Assembly: GCA_934167165.1 (NCBI GenBank)
Contig: CAKPKG010000002.1
Span: forward strand, 37,218-101,217
Direction: 5' to 3'
Source: an uncultured Clostridia bacterium
Lineage (GTDB): Bacteria; Bacillota; Clostridia; TANB77; CAG-508
DNA: 64,000 bases
Position 1 is the first letter of the stretch; every line of letters starts with the position of its first letter. A program made the position numbers and the translations under genes. The notes beneath the pieces were generated by a model, which had not been told where the DNA came from, ran no database searches, and saw only the letters and a program-made list of their open reading frames with translations. This document shows, in pieces, positions 1 through 9,236 of this stretch.

Positions 1-506
1 TTACAGCTAGCAAGGTAGAAGCAATATATCTACAAAAAAAGCAAAGTATACAAACAGAAAACAAAGAAATTACAAAAAAAGAAGAGATAGTACCAAAGAA
101 ATATGAGGAACCAAAAGAACAAAAGTGGGAAATAGAAATACCAAAGATAGATTTAATAGCACCAATTTCTGAAGGAACAAGCCAAGAGGTAATGCTAGAA
201 TATGTTGGACATTTTGAACATACAAATCTTTTAAATGGAAATGTAGGACTAGCAGCACATAATAGGGGTTATCCTATAAATTATTTTTCAAGGCTTAAAG
301 AATTAGAATTTGGTGATGAGATAATATATAAACAAGGATATGAAACCCAAAAATACGTTGTAAATAATATTACAATAATTCAAGATACAGATTGGTCATA
401 CCTTCAAGACACAGAAGAGAACATAATAACATTAATAACATGTGTAGAAAATAAACCTACACAAAGACGTTGTATTCAAGGAATAGAAATTAAGGAGGAA
501 TTTTAA
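1..506 (+). CDS. Sortase, 5'-truncated by the window edge
   Basis: A transpeptidase that cleaves a sorting signal and links surface proteins to the cell wall or to pilus subunits. The open frame runs from base 3 with no start in the window, so the N-terminal membrane anchor is missing. Visible are a Lys/Glu-rich stalk, the sortase-fold opening (IEIPKIDLIAPISEG), the catalytic His in LAAHNRG, and a catalytic Cys/Arg segment TCVENKPTQRRC. The second Cys after the Arg pair is unusual. The stop overlaps the ATG of the next gene (TAATG), and an AGGAGGA site for that gene lies inside this one. Tight coupling to an LPKTG protein suggests a dedicated enzyme-substrate pair. The class (B or D-like) is not certain. 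Confidence 0.88.
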   Translation, partial: TASKVEAIYLQKKQSIQTENKEITKKEEIVPKKYEEPKEQKWEIEIPKIDLIAPISEGTSQEVMLEYVGHFEHTNLLNGNVGLAAHNRGYPINYFSRLKELEFGDEIIYKQGYETQKYVVNNITIIQDTDWSYLQDTEENIITLITCVENKPTQRRCIQGIEIKEEF

Positions 507-1789
507 TGAGAAAAAAATTAATATCAATAATAAGTATAATAGTTATTTTAATAGGATTAATTCCAATATCAAGTAAGGCAGCAGTACCAATAGATACAGC
601 ATATATATATGCAAATAAAAAAACAAATGGATTATTAATGTGGAATGGTTTAAAAATTCATACACATATGGCTGTATATAAAAAAGACGGAAAAGAATAT
701 CCGGCATATTGTATGAATAGAGAATTACCTGGAGTAGAGATTGGAAGGTCACAAACAGTAGATGTAAAACAATTAGTAAACAACACAAAGATATGGAGAG
801 CAATAATAAATGGATACCCATACAAAAGTATTTCTGAACTAGGGTGTAATACAGAAGAAGAGGCATATTTAGCAACAAAACAAGCGGTCTATTGTATGAT
901 TACAAATAGAGATGTAAATGAATATTCTGCAATAGGAGAAGCAGGAGAAAGAACTTTAAATGCATTAAGAACGATTGTGAATAATGCACGAAATTCAAAT
1001 CAAACAAAAGTAAGTTCAGAATTAACAGTAAACGAACAAGAAAAACTATGGAAGATTGATAATTTGGATGGTAAATATATTTCTAAAACATTTTCAGTAA
1101 CTGCAAATACCTCAATGAGCAAATACACAGTAAATGTTAAAAATTTAAATATAGAAGGATATAAGTTAGTGGACCAAAGTAATAAAGAAAAAACAGAATT
1201 TACAAACTCGGAAAAATTTAAAATACTTATACCAATACAAGAAGTAAAACAGGATGGAAATTTTTCAATTGAGGTATCGGCACAAGTTGCCACAAAACCT
1301 GTATTTTATGGAGAAAGCAGGGATAGCGGACTTCAGAGCTATGCGCTAACTGGATACACATACGAAGATGGCACAGGTAGTAAAAAAGTTTATTATACAA
1401 AAAACGAAACAAAAATAATAATTACAAAAACAGACGACAAAACAGGCAAAAAGCTACAAGGAGTTGAATTTGAATTATTAGATAAAGATCAAAATAAAAT
1501 TTATACAGAGATTACTACAAATAAAGATGGAATAGCAACAATAGACAATTTATTACCAGGTATATATTACATTAAAGAAACTAGAACATTAGAAGGGTAT
1601 CAATTGTATAGCAAACTAATAAAAGTAGAATTGGAACTTAATGAAGAAACAACTGTAAATGTAATTAATTCAGAAGAGGAGCCAGAAATATATAAAGAAG
1701 AGAAAAAAACAGAATTAGCAGTAAAAGAGGAACAAAGCAGTATTAAAGTAAAAGAAACTGTTCAAAAATTACCTAAAACTGGAATGTAG
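506..1789 (+). CDS. Thioester-domain / Cna-B surface protein ending in LPKTG
   Basis: A secreted adhesin-like protein of 427 aa. Residues 1-27 form a signal peptide. A thioester (TQXA-type) domain follows, with a Cys in YCMNRELPG and a Gln in ATKQAVYC, the pair expected to form an internal Cys-Gln thioester for covalent binding to host surfaces. Around residues 300-395 is one SpaA/Cna-B-like repeat (ITKTDDKTGKKLQGVEFELL through LPGIYYIKET). The protein ends KLPKTGM-stop. The sortase motif is intact, but the hydrophobic segment and charged tail that normally follow it are absent. It is translationally coupled to the upstream sortase, its likely partner. Function is inferred from domains only. 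Confidence 0.85.
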   Translation: MRKKLISIISIIVILIGLIPISSKAAVPIDTAYIYANKKTNGLLMWNGLKIHTHMAVYKKDGKEYPAYCMNRELPGVEIGRSQTVDVKQLVNNTKIWRAIINGYPYKSISELGCNTEEEAYLATKQAVYCMITNRDVNEYSAIGEAGERTLNALRTIVNNARNSNQTKVSSELTVNEQEKLWKIDNLDGKYISKTFSVTANTSMSKYTVNVKNLNIEGYKLVDQSNKEKTEFTNSEKFKILIPIQEVKQDGNFSIEVSAQVATKPVFYGESRDSGLQSYALTGYTYEDGTGSKKVYYTKNETKIIITKTDDKTGKKLQGVEFELLDKDQNKIYTEITTNKDGIATIDNLLPGIYYIKETRTLEGYQLYSKLIKVELELNEETTVNVINSEEEPEIYKEEKKTELAVKEEQSSIKVKETVQKLPKTGM

Positions 1790-1804
1790 AATCTCACATC
1801 TTCC

Positions 1805-1833
1805 TTGACATCCCTTCAATTAGCATATATAAT
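1805..1833 (+). promoter_or_regulatory. Sigma-A-type promoter for the CorC-like gene
   Basis: TTGACA, a 17-base spacer and TATAAT, 50 bases upstream of the next ATG. Both hexamers match consensus exactly. Confidence 0.75.
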
Positions 1834-1883
1834 ATTTGATGTAAAACTACATAAAAGTAAGAAGGGAAGAGTGAATTTATTAA

Positions 1884-3245
1884 ATGTCACAAGTTATAGT
1901 ATTAGCAATACTAATATTAATAAATGCATTTTTTGCAGCTACAGAAATTGCATTTATATCAATTAATGACGCAAAAATAGAAAAACAAGCAAAAGAAGGT
2001 AACAAAAAGGCAAAACAAATAAAAAAAATGCTGAGAGAACCAAGTAAGTTTTTAGCAACAATACAAATAGGAATTACACTTGCAGGATTTTTATCAAGTG
2101 CTTTTGCAGCAGATGCATTTGCAGATGATTTAGCTCCGATGTTACAAAATTTAATGCCTTTAGGTTTGGCAGCATGGAGAAATATATCAATAATTTTAAT
2201 TACAATTATACTTTCATATTTCTCATTAATTTTTGGAGAATTAGTACCAAAAAGACTTGCAATGAGAAACAGTGAAAAAATAGCTTTTGGAACAATAGGA
2301 ATAGTAAGAGCAATCTCTATAATAACAGCACCATTTGTAAAATTACTTACAGCTTCAACAAATGGAGTATCAAAATTATTTGGAATATCTGGAACAGATG
2401 AGGAAACCGTTACAGAAGAAGAAATAAGAATGATGGTAGATGTTGGAGAAGAAAAAGGTTCAATAAAAGAAGAAGAAAAAGAACTTATAAATAATGTATT
2501 TGAATTTAACGATAAAGTAGTTTCTGAAATAATGATTCACAGAAAGGATATATATGCAATAGATATAAATTCAGATGTAGACAATATCCTAAAAGAATTA
2601 GATGAGTATAAGTATAGTAGAATACCAGTATATGAAGAAAGTATAGATAATATTGTTGGTATGCTATTTATAAAAGATTTGCTTGCAAATGTAAAGAAAA
2701 AAGACAAAGTAAAGATATCTAAAATTATAAGAGAGCCATACTTTGTATCAGAAAACAAACCTATAGATGAACTTTTTAGGGATTTACAAAAAAATAAACA
2801 TCAATTAGCAATAGTATTAGATGAATATGGTGGAACAGCAGGATTAGTTACAATGGAAGATATAATAGAAGAACTTGTTGGTAACATATTTGATGAATAT
2901 GATGACGAAGAAAAGGAATTTGAAAAGATTGATGATAATACATTTCTAATTAGTGGTAGTGTGTCAATACACGACTTAAGAAAAATCTTGGGTGTAGAAA
3001 TACCAGAAGGCGAATATGATACTTTATCTGGATACTTAATAGAATTGCTTGGAAGAATTCCATCAGATGATGAAAAACCTGTAATAGAAACAAAAAGAGT
3101 AACTTACAAAATAGAAGATTACGAAGAAAAGAGAATATTATGGGTAAAAGCATGTAGAAACAATGTAGAAGAAGATAATGATGATGAGAATGATGAGGAA
3201 GATAGTAAAACAAGTAAAGAAGATACAGAAAAATCAGAGGATTAA
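1884..3245 (+). CDS. CNNM/CorC-HlyC family membrane protein with CBS pair
   Basis: A 453-aa integral membrane protein of the DUF21-CBS-CorC family, associated with Mg2+/Co2+ transport or homeostasis. Domain order: DUF21/CNNM membrane domain (about 1-190, with GELVPKR), a CBS pair (about 205-330, including YSRIPVYEE and LAIVLDEYGGTAGLVTMEDIIEELVG split over the region), and a C-terminal CorC_HlyC transporter-associated domain (about 345-425). The last 30 residues are almost all Asp/Glu/Ser, an acidic tail that is not part of the family core. It has its own consensus promoter and a following hairpin, so it is probably monocistronic. The substrate cannot be read from the sequence. Confidence 0.9.
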   Translation: MSQVIVLAILILINAFFAATEIAFISINDAKIEKQAKEGNKKAKQIKKMLREPSKFLATIQIGITLAGFLSSAFAADAFADDLAPMLQNLMPLGLAAWRNISIILITIILSYFSLIFGELVPKRLAMRNSEKIAFGTIGIVRAISIITAPFVKLLTASTNGVSKLFGISGTDEETVTEEEIRMMVDVGEEKGSIKEEEKELINNVFEFNDKVVSEIMIHRKDIYAIDINSDVDNILKELDEYKYSRIPVYEESIDNIVGMLFIKDLLANVKKKDKVKISKIIREPYFVSENKPIDELFRDLQKNKHQLAIVLDEYGGTAGLVTMEDIIEELVGNIFDEYDDEEKEFEKIDDNTFLISGSVSIHDLRKILGVEIPEGEYDTLSGYLIELLGRIPSDDEKPVIETKRVTYKIEDYEEKRILWVKACRNNVEEDNDDENDEEDSKTSKEDTEKSED

Positions 3246-3254
3246 TAAAACACA

Positions 3255-3290
3255 AAAGGCAAGCAGAATATAATGCTTGCCTTTATAAAA
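3255..3290 (+). terminator. Hairpin after the CorC-like gene
   Basis: Perfect 11-bp stem AAAGGCAAGCA / TGCTTGCCTTT with an 8-base loop. The U-run after it is poor, so it may be a weak or bidirectional terminator. Confidence 0.6.
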
Positions 3291-3303
3291 GGGAGAATAA
3301 TAT

Positions 3304-4545
3304 ATGTATAATGAATTTGGAATAAAGGAAGATATAATAAAATTATCAAAAAAGGTAGAAAAAGATTTAGCCCCTATATTTAAAAATGTAGAAGAAGTAG
3401 AAGAATATAATAGTTTAAAGGTATTATCTGCATTCCAAAAATACAATTTATCAGAAATGCATTTTAATGGAACAACGGGATATGGATATGGAGATATAGG
3501 AAGAGATACAATAGAAAATATATTTGCAGAAGTCTTCAAGGCGGAAGATAGTTTGGTAAGGACTCAATTTATATCTGGAACTCATGCAATTTCTACATTG
3601 CTATTTGGAATACTAAGACCAAATGATACATTAATTAGTATATCTGGAAAGCCATATGATACTTTAGACGAAGTAATCGGAATAGTAGAAAATAAAAGTT
3701 CACTACAAAGCTATGGTGTAAAATATGAACAAATAGAGCTAGTTAATGATGACTTTGACTACAAAGCAATAGAAGAAAGAGTAAAAAAAGGTAATATAAA
3801 ATTGATTGAAATTCAACGTTCTAGAGGTTACTCAACAAGAAAAACAATAGATTTAGAAAAAGTAGAAAAAGTAATTAAACTTATAAAAGATATTGATAAA
3901 AATGTAATTATAATGATAGACAATTGTTATTGTGAATTTGTAACTAAAAAAGAACCAATTGAAGTTGGCGCAGACGTAGTAGTAGGTTCTTTAATCAAGA
4001 ATTTAGGCGGGGGAATTGCTCCAAATGGAGGCTATATAGCAGGAAAAAAAGATATAGTAGAATTAGCGGCAGAAAGATTAACAGCACCAGGGCTTGGAAA
4101 GGAAGTTGGACCAAGTTTAGGAATTAACAAACAAATTTTACAAGGATTATTTTTTGCGCCACAAGTTGTAGCAAGTAGTTTAAAAACAGCTATATTTGCA
4201 AGCAAAATGCTAGAAGAATTAGGTTACAATGTAGAGCCAAAATTTAATGATAAAAGAGCAGATATAGTTCAAACAATAGAGTTTAATGATAGAGAAAAGT
4301 TAATAAGATTTTGCCAAGGAATACAAGCAGCTTCACCAGTAGACTCAAATTCTGTTCCTATGCCATGGGACATGCCAGGATATACAGACCAAGTAATAAT
4401 GGCCGCAGGAGCATTTACACAAGGCTCTTCAATAGAACTTTCTTGTGACGGACCAATAAGACCACCATATATAGCCTTTTTACAAGGAGGACTTACATAT
4501 AGATATGGAAAATTGGGGATTTTAAAAGCAATTTCAAGATTATAG
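3304..4545 (+). CDS. PLP-dependent methionine gamma-lyase / aluminium-resistance (YnbB) family protein
   Basis: A 413-aa cytoplasmic fold-type I PLP enzyme of the family annotated as aluminium resistance protein or methionine gamma-lyase-like. The PLP Schiff-base lysine lies in SLIKNLGGG near residue 232. Other marks are the family N-terminus (KVLSAFQKYNL), GTTGYGYGDIGR, and QFISGTHAIS near residue 95. The length is typical. The start follows GGGAGAAT. The true reaction of this family is poorly established, so the family name is firmer than any activity. Confidence 0.87.
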   Translation: MYNEFGIKEDIIKLSKKVEKDLAPIFKNVEEVEEYNSLKVLSAFQKYNLSEMHFNGTTGYGYGDIGRDTIENIFAEVFKAEDSLVRTQFISGTHAISTLLFGILRPNDTLISISGKPYDTLDEVIGIVENKSSLQSYGVKYEQIELVNDDFDYKAIEERVKKGNIKLIEIQRSRGYSTRKTIDLEKVEKVIKLIKDIDKNVIIMIDNCYCEFVTKKEPIEVGADVVVGSLIKNLGGGIAPNGGYIAGKKDIVELAAERLTAPGLGKEVGPSLGINKQILQGLFFAPQVVASSLKTAIFASKMLEELGYNVEPKFNDKRADIVQTIEFNDREKLIRFCQGIQAASPVDSNSVPMPWDMPGYTDQVIMAAGAFTQGSSIELSCDGPIRPPYIAFLQGGLTYRYGKLGILKAISRL

Positions 4546-4548
4546 GTG

Positions 4549-4680
4549 AATTGTAATTTCATGAAGTGTGAGGTTTGAGGTGCGAAGTGTGAAAAATATA
4601 GAAAAGCCTACGAAGCCACGGCCCTATAAATCTCACCTCCCACATCACACCTCTCACTTCAATTAAACAACTCCCAATTT
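4549..4680 (+). repeat. Interspersed palindromic repeat, copy 1
   Basis: Member of a family of seven intergenic repeats in this window. The ends are imperfect inverted repeats (AATTGTAATTTC at the left, reverse complement of AATTCCAATTT-like sequence at the right). The arms are rich in GTGAGGT/ACCTCAC-type sequence and flank a central AGCCTACGAAGCCACGGCC. No coding capacity. It lies between two co-directional genes. Confidence 0.9.
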
Positions 4681-4698
4681 ATATGAAAGGAAATATTA

Positions 4699-5943
4699 AT
4701 GAGAAATACAGTAATAATTGGAGGAGGACCTGCCGGATTGATGGCAGCGATTTCTTCTTCTAAAAATGGAGATAAAGTAACAATAATAGAAAAAATGCAT
4801 TCTTGTGGAAAAAAATTGTTAATAACAGGAAAAGGAAGATGTAATATAACAAACAATGCCCAAATGGATAAATTCATGGAAAATACTCCAACAAACCCAA
4901 AATTCCTTTATGGGGTTTTTAATAATTTCACAAATAAAGATATAATAGAATTATTAGAAAGTGAAGGGGTAAAAACAAAAGTAGAAAGAGGAGAAAGAGT
5001 TTTTCCAGTTTCAAATAGGGCACAGGATGTTTTAGAAGCATTACTACATATATTAAAAAAGCAAAATGTACAAATATTAACTAATTCCATGGCTAAAAGA
5101 ATAACTACTGATGAAGAGAAAAATGTTTTGGGTGTAGAATTAGATAGTGGAAAAGAGATAAAGGCAGAAAAAATAATTATTGCAACAGGAGGCAAAAGTT
5201 ATCCTGTAACAGGATCAACAGGTGATGGATATAAATTAGCGAAAGATTTAGGCCATACTATTACAAAAATAGAGCCATCATTAGTACCACTTACATCTCA
5301 TGATGAGGTTTGCAAGGAATTACAAGGATTATCTTTAAGAAATGTTGCAATACAATTGCGAATTTGTGATAAAGTAGTATATAAAGATTTTGGAGAAATG
5401 TTATTTACTCATTTTGGGGTGTCAGGCCCAATAGTATTGTCAGCTTCATCATATTTGGTAAAAACAAAAAACATAGAACAAATTCTAAAAGAAGGCAAAG
5501 TAGAATTAGAAATAGATTTAAAACCAGCTTTGTCAGAAGAAAAACTTGACGCAAGAATATTACGTGATTTTGAGGAACAAAAAAATAAACAATTTAAAAA
5601 CAGTTTAGATAAATTACTACCACAAAAACTGATACCAGTAATAATAGAGAAAACAAATATAAATGAAAACAAAAAAATAAATGAAATAACTAAACAAGAA
5701 AGGCAAAAATTAGAAACTGAGCTAAAACATTTTAAAATTAGCATAAATGGAACAAGACCTATAGAAGAAGCAATAGTAACATCAGGAGGAATAAATGTTA
5801 AAGAGATAAATCCAAAAACAATGGAATCTAAATTGATAAATGGATTATATTTTGCAGGAGAAATAATAGATGTAGATTGCTTGACTGGTGGTTACAATTT
5901 GCAAGTGGCATGGAGCACAGGATATACAGCAGGAATTAGTTAA
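4699..5943 (+). CDS. YhiN/HI0933-family FAD-dependent flavoprotein
   Basis: A 414-aa predicted NAD(P)/FAD-dependent oxidoreductase of the HI0933/YhiN family. The N-terminus shows a dinucleotide-binding fold (IIGGGPAGLMAA, then an acidic Glu at the end of the second strand, TIIEK). The family signature KKLLITGKGRCNITNN follows near residues 38-53. A second FAD-contact segment is IIATGGKSYPVTGSTGDGY near 155-173, and the C-terminal FAD-binding stretch is GLYFAGEIIDVDCLTGGYNLQ. It is flanked on both sides by copies of the interspersed repeat. The physiological substrate of the family is unknown. Confidence 0.9.
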   Translation: MRNTVIIGGGPAGLMAAISSSKNGDKVTIIEKMHSCGKKLLITGKGRCNITNNAQMDKFMENTPTNPKFLYGVFNNFTNKDIIELLESEGVKTKVERGERVFPVSNRAQDVLEALLHILKKQNVQILTNSMAKRITTDEEKNVLGVELDSGKEIKAEKIIIATGGKSYPVTGSTGDGYKLAKDLGHTITKIEPSLVPLTSHDEVCKELQGLSLRNVAIQLRICDKVVYKDFGEMLFTHFGVSGPIVLSASSYLVKTKNIEQILKEGKVELEIDLKPALSEEKLDARILRDFEEQKNKQFKNSLDKLLPQKLIPVIIEKTNINENKKINEITKQERQKLETELKHFKISINGTRPIEEAIVTSGGINVKEINPKTMESKLINGLYFAGEIIDVDCLTGGYNLQVAWSTGYTAGIS

Positions 5944-6074
5944 ATTGTAATTTCACGAAGTGCGAGGTTTGAGGTGAGAAGTGTGAGGAATAGAGAAAGG
6001 CCTGCGAAGCCTTGACCTTATAAATCACACATCCAACATCACACCTCTCACCTCAATTAAACAAATTCCAATTT
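5943..6074 (+). repeat. Interspersed palindromic repeat, copy 2
   Basis: Same family as 4549-4680, same orientation. The centre reads GCCTGCGAAGCCTTGACC. It begins on the last base of the preceding stop codon, so it supplies the 3' end of that mRNA. Confidence 0.9.
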
Positions 6075-6112
6075 GCATAATTTCTCTCAAATAATAAAAA
6101 AAGGAAGAGTTT

Positions 6113-6743
6113 ATGGAAGAATTTAAAACAATAAGTAATAATGTAGAAGCAGAAATAGTAGAAAAGAAATCAAAATTCATAGCGCATGTATTTTATATAG
6201 AATCAATAGAAGAGGCAGAAGCATATATAAAGGAAATGAAAAGAAAATATCATGATGCAAGACACAATGTTTTTGCATATGCTTTAGAAACCGGTGATGG
6301 TGGAATTGCAATAAAATTTAATGATGACCGGAGAGCCTTCTGGAACAGCTGGAAGTCCAATATTAAAAATAGTACTAGAAAAAGGACTATCAAATGTTTT
6401 AGTTGTAGTAACAAGATATTTTGGAGGAATTCTGCTAGGCACAGGTGGTCTTGTGCGAGCATATTCAGAGACTGCAATAAAGGCACTAGATAAAGCAAAA
6501 ATAGTAAATAAGAAAAAAGGGTATCAAGTAAAAATAGTTACAACATACGATCAAATAGAACAAATTAATTACTATGTAAATAAAAATAATTTAAAAGTAG
6601 TTAATACAGAATATTTGGAAAACATAGAAATTATGATAGAAATGACAGAAGAACATTTAAGGAAAATTACAAATAGTAACAGTAAAAATCCTTTAAAAAT
6701 AATAAAATATGATATTTTAAAAGAAAAATATATTGATATATAG
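6113..6743 (+). CDS. yigZ: YigZ/IMPACT family protein, needs +1 shift at a CGG codon
   Basis: A 209-aa UPF0029/IMPACT family protein, a family linked to translation-associated regulation. The 5' part (72 codons) reads to KFNDD. The next codon is CGG, after which frame 0 continues as nonsense and stops at 6493. Dropping the C gives GGA and continues as GEPSGTAGSPILK, the family hallmark DGEPSGTAG, followed by VTRYFGG and GTGGLVRAYS. No residue is lost or added at the junction. The C-terminal domain (about 140-209) is the RNA-binding-like DUF1949 region. The gene is otherwise intact, so I annotate one gene with a +1 recoding event, not a pseudogene. Confidence 0.85.
6329..6331 (+). other. CGG +1 recoding site in yigZ
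   Basis: Codon 73 is CGG, after GAC and followed by A. Reading GGA from the second base restores DGEPSG. Frame 0 runs 54 more codons of unrelated sequence. Confidence 0.82.
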
Positions 6744-6857
6744 CTGGTTACGACGAAAATTAGAAAAAATTTCCAAAAAACTATTGCAATATTCATAAAA
6801 TAATATTATAATTCAAATTGTAAAAAATTTACAAATATATTTTTAGGGGGTATAGTT

Positions 6858-7676
6858 TTGAAAGAGAAAATTACAGTTTTAATTGCAGATGATAATCCAG
6901 ATTTTGCAATGACATTAATAAGCTATTTAGAGAAAGAAGATGATATTGAGGTAATTGGAGTTGCCAAAGATGGTAGAGAGGCATGTAACATGATATTAAA
7001 CACAAAACCAGATGTTGTTCTATTAGATGTTATAATGCCATATTTAGATGGATTAGGAGTGCTAGAAAAAATATCTGCATCAGCAATGGATAAAAAGCCA
7101 ATATGCATAATGTTATCAGCTGTTGGCCAAACTAAAATAACCCAACAAGCAATAAGTTTAGGAGCAGAATATTATGTAATAAAACCTTTTGATATAGAAT
7201 TGTTAATTAAAAGGATAAGAGATATAAAATATTTCGAACCAAAGCAACCACAAGGAACAACAGTAAATAGAGAGATTAAGGCTCCATATATAGATATTCC
7301 AAAAGAGAATAAGAAAAATGAAGATAACCTAGAGGCGTTAGTTACAAATGTTATACATGAGTTAGGAGTTCCAGCACATATAAAAGGTTACCAATATTTA
7401 AGAGAAGCTATAATGATGGTTATAAATGATATAGATATTATAAATCAGATAACAAAACAGTTATATCCAGAAATAGCAGAAAAATACAAAACAACACCAA
7501 GCAGAGTAGAAAGAGCAATACGTCATGCAATAGAAGTAGCATGGGCAAGAGGACAAGCTGATGTTGTAGAAAGTATATTTGGATATACAATTTCAGCAGC
7601 AAAAGGAAAACCAACAAATTCAGAATTTATAGCAATGATAGCTGACAAATTAAGATTAGAATTAAAAACAGCATAG
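6858..7676 (+). CDS. spo0A: Sporulation response regulator Spo0A
   Basis: A 272-aa master regulator of sporulation entry, activated by phosphorylation and binding 0A boxes. The receiver domain (1-120) has the acidic pair ADDN at 10-13, the phospho-acceptor Asp57 in LLDVIMP, and the Lys in IKPFD. The Spo0A DNA-binding domain (about 155-272) carries the recognition helix segment [18 protein letters not shown] and FGYTIS. The start is TTG at 6858, just after GGGGG. A hairpin terminator follows. In many clostridia spoIVB precedes spo0A, but here yigZ does. Confidence 0.96.
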   Translation: MKEKITVLIADDNPDFAMTLISYLEKEDDIEVIGVAKDGREACNMILNTKPDVVLLDVIMPYLDGLGVLEKISASAMDKKPICIMLSAVGQTKITQQAISLGAEYYVIKPFDIELLIKRIRDIKYFEPKQPQGTTVNREIKAPYIDIPKENKKNEDNLEALVTNVIHELGVPAHIKGYQYLREAIMMVINDIDIINQITKQLYPEIAEKYKTTPSRVERAIRHAIEVAWARGQADVVESIFGYTISAAKGKPTNSEFIAMIADKLRLELKTA

Positions 7677-7704
7677 AATTTGTGAAAAATTGTTTTTTAG
7701 TTAG

Positions 7705-7739
7705 AACAAGGTAGATTTTACGGATCTATCTTGTTTTTT
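7705..7739 (+). terminator. Terminator of spo0A
   Basis: 12-bp stem AACAAGGTAGAT / ATCTATCTTGTT with one G-U pair, followed by TTTTTT. Confidence 0.88.
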
Positions 7740-8011
7740 GCAAAAAAATAGTATGTGCATTTACGGTACACATACTGTTAGCAAAATAACATCTTATGAC
7801 CAAAGATATACTTGCTTAAGCTAAATACATAATAATATACATCCTATGCAATGTCAAATAAAAATTGTAAATTTCTATGGGCGATTTTAATCGTCCTTTT
7901 ATATTTTATCCTTTTACAATATAAATTTGTATATTGTATGTATATTGTGTGTATATTATAAGTAAAATTTTATTGTTTTTTAATAGATTTGAGGAGAGGT
8001 AGTAAAATAAA
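7740..8011. other. Intergenic region with two hairpins, no ORF
   Basis: About 270 bases between convergent spo0A and rpsI. It holds a perfect 7-bp hairpin (GTATGTG/CACATAC, 7751-7775) and a terminator-like hairpin on the plus strand (GGGCGAT/ATCGTCC then TTTTATATTTT, 7879-7900). A second terminator so far from spo0A could end a small RNA, but I recognise no RNA family. Confidence 0.4.
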
Positions 8012-8047
8012 AGAGAAGCTACTCTCTCTAAACGAAATAGCTTCTCT
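8012..8047 (-). terminator. Terminator of rplM-rpsI operon
   Basis: 10-bp stem AGAGAAGCTA / TAGCTTCTCT, followed on the minus strand by TTTATTTTA. Confidence 0.88.
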
Positions 8048-8083
8048 GTAAGGTTTACCGATTTTCCCAAATCCTGTTTGTAA

Positions 8084-8488
8084 TTATCTCTTTGAGAATT
8101 GAGGTGCTTTTCTTGCTTTTTTAAGTCCGTATTTTTTACGTTCTTTCATTCTTGCATCTCTTGTTAAGAATCCAGCAGATTTTAAAGCTGGTCTATATTC
8201 GCTGTTAGCTTCTACAAGTGCTCTTGCTATACCATGTCTTACAGCACCTGCTTGACCACTTATTCCTCCACCTGTTACTTTTGCAATTACATCAAATTTA
8301 TCTAAAGAGTTTGTTGTAACTAATGGTTGTTTTACAATAACTTTTAAAGTTTCAACACCAAGAAATTCATCAAGTGGTTTATTGTTTATTGTAATATTTC
8401 CATTACCATTTACTAATCTAACTCTTGCAATTGATTTTTTTCTTCTACCTGTTCCATAGAATGATATTTTTTCTTTTTTTGTTGCCAT
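8084..8488 (-). CDS. rpsI: 30S ribosomal protein S9
   Basis: A 134-aa small-subunit protein whose C-terminal tail reaches the P-site tRNA. The N-terminus reads [26 protein letters not shown] lies in the middle, and the end is [10 protein letters not shown], the conserved basic tail with the terminal Lys-Arg. Length is normal. It starts two bases after rplM ends, in the usual rplM-rpsI operon. Confidence 0.98.
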   Translation of the reverse strand: MATKKEKISFYGTGRRKKSIARVRLVNGNGNITINNKPLDEFLGVETLKVIVKQPLVTTNSLDKFDVIAKVTGGGISGQAGAVRHGIARALVEANSEYRPALKSAGFLTRDARMKERKKYGLKKARKAPQFSKR

Positions 8489-8489
8489 A

Positions 8490-8927
8490 TTATTTTACCT
8501 CCCAAATTTCAGGTTTTTGAGCTTGATTTTCATGTTCTGCTCCTGCATATATTCTTACTTTGTTAATCATTTTTCTTCCTAATCTATTATGTGGAAGCAT
8601 TCCTTTAATTGCAAGCATCATTGCTTTTTCTGGATTATTAGAAAGCATATCTTTTGCAGAAATTTCTTTCATTCCTCCAATGTATCCTGAATGATGTCTG
8701 TATATTTTTTGATCTAATTTTTTTCCTGTTAAAATTACATCTTTGCAATTTAATATTATAACATGATCACCTGTATCTTGGTTAGGTGTAAATGTTGGTT
8801 TGTGTTTTCCTCTTAATAATTTTGCAGCTTCAGCAGCTACTCTACCTAATGGTTTTTGACTAGCGTCTATTATATACCATTTACTTTCAACTTCATTATT
8901 TTTTGCCATATATGTTGTATTATTCAT
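8490..8927 (-). CDS. rplM: 50S ribosomal protein L13
   Basis: A 145-aa large-subunit protein. Recognised by [33 protein letters not shown] and [10 protein letters not shown]. The ATG at 8927 follows AGGAGGA. An internal ATG (8909) would give a shorter N-terminus closer to many homologues, so the start is not fully settled. The upstream gap 8928-9070 is AT-rich, and I see no secure leader structure in it. Confidence 0.97.
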   Translation of the reverse strand: MNNTTYMAKNNEVESKWYIIDASQKPLGRVAAEAAKLLRGKHKPTFTPNQDTGDHVIILNCKDVILTGKKLDQKIYRHHSGYIGGMKEISAKDMLSNNPEKAMMLAIKGMLPHNRLGRKMINKVRIYAGAEHENQAQKPEIWEVK

Positions 8928-9070
8928 TAGAAACTGTTCCTCCTATCATATTTTAAAGATTATATTGTAAAATATATTATTAACTACCGGGTAATAGGTT
9001 AAAATATATTACTACAAATATTCATACTTAACTATTTTAATATATAAATAAAAAAAAGTCAATAAAAACC

Positions 9071-9099
9071 TTGACATTTTTTGAAAAATGCTGTATTAT
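9071..9099 (+). promoter_or_regulatory. Promoter of infC-rpmI-rplT
   Basis: TTGACA, 17-base spacer, TATTAT. It sits about 140 bases upstream of infC, leaving room for a leader. Confidence 0.75.
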
Positions 9100-9214
9100 T
9101 ATTAAGTCGTAAAGAAGAAGTAACCCTTCTCACCTTATCTAGTATGGAAAAAGGTTAGTATTTAAATTGTATTTAAGTATTGTGGGTAACTTGTTCTTTT
9201 GGAACAAGTTTTTT
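9100..9214 (+). promoter_or_regulatory. infC operon leader with attenuator hairpin
   Basis: A transcribed leader of about 115 bases. It ends in a perfect hairpin AACTTGTTC/GAACAAGTT (9188-9210) and a U-run, located 10 bases before the infC RBS. This has the form of a transcription attenuator. Firmicutes infC operons are commonly regulated by an L20-responsive leader. The upstream half (AACCCTTCTCACC and GGAAAAAGGTT) could form the competing fold, but I did not fold it. Confidence 0.6.
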
Positions 9215-9236
9215 CATTTGTTTGGAGGTGAACAAT

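Noticed and set aside
9180..9236. Longer IF3 N-terminus from upstream ATG-like codons
   Set aside because: These codons translate the attenuator hairpin and give residues unlike IF3.
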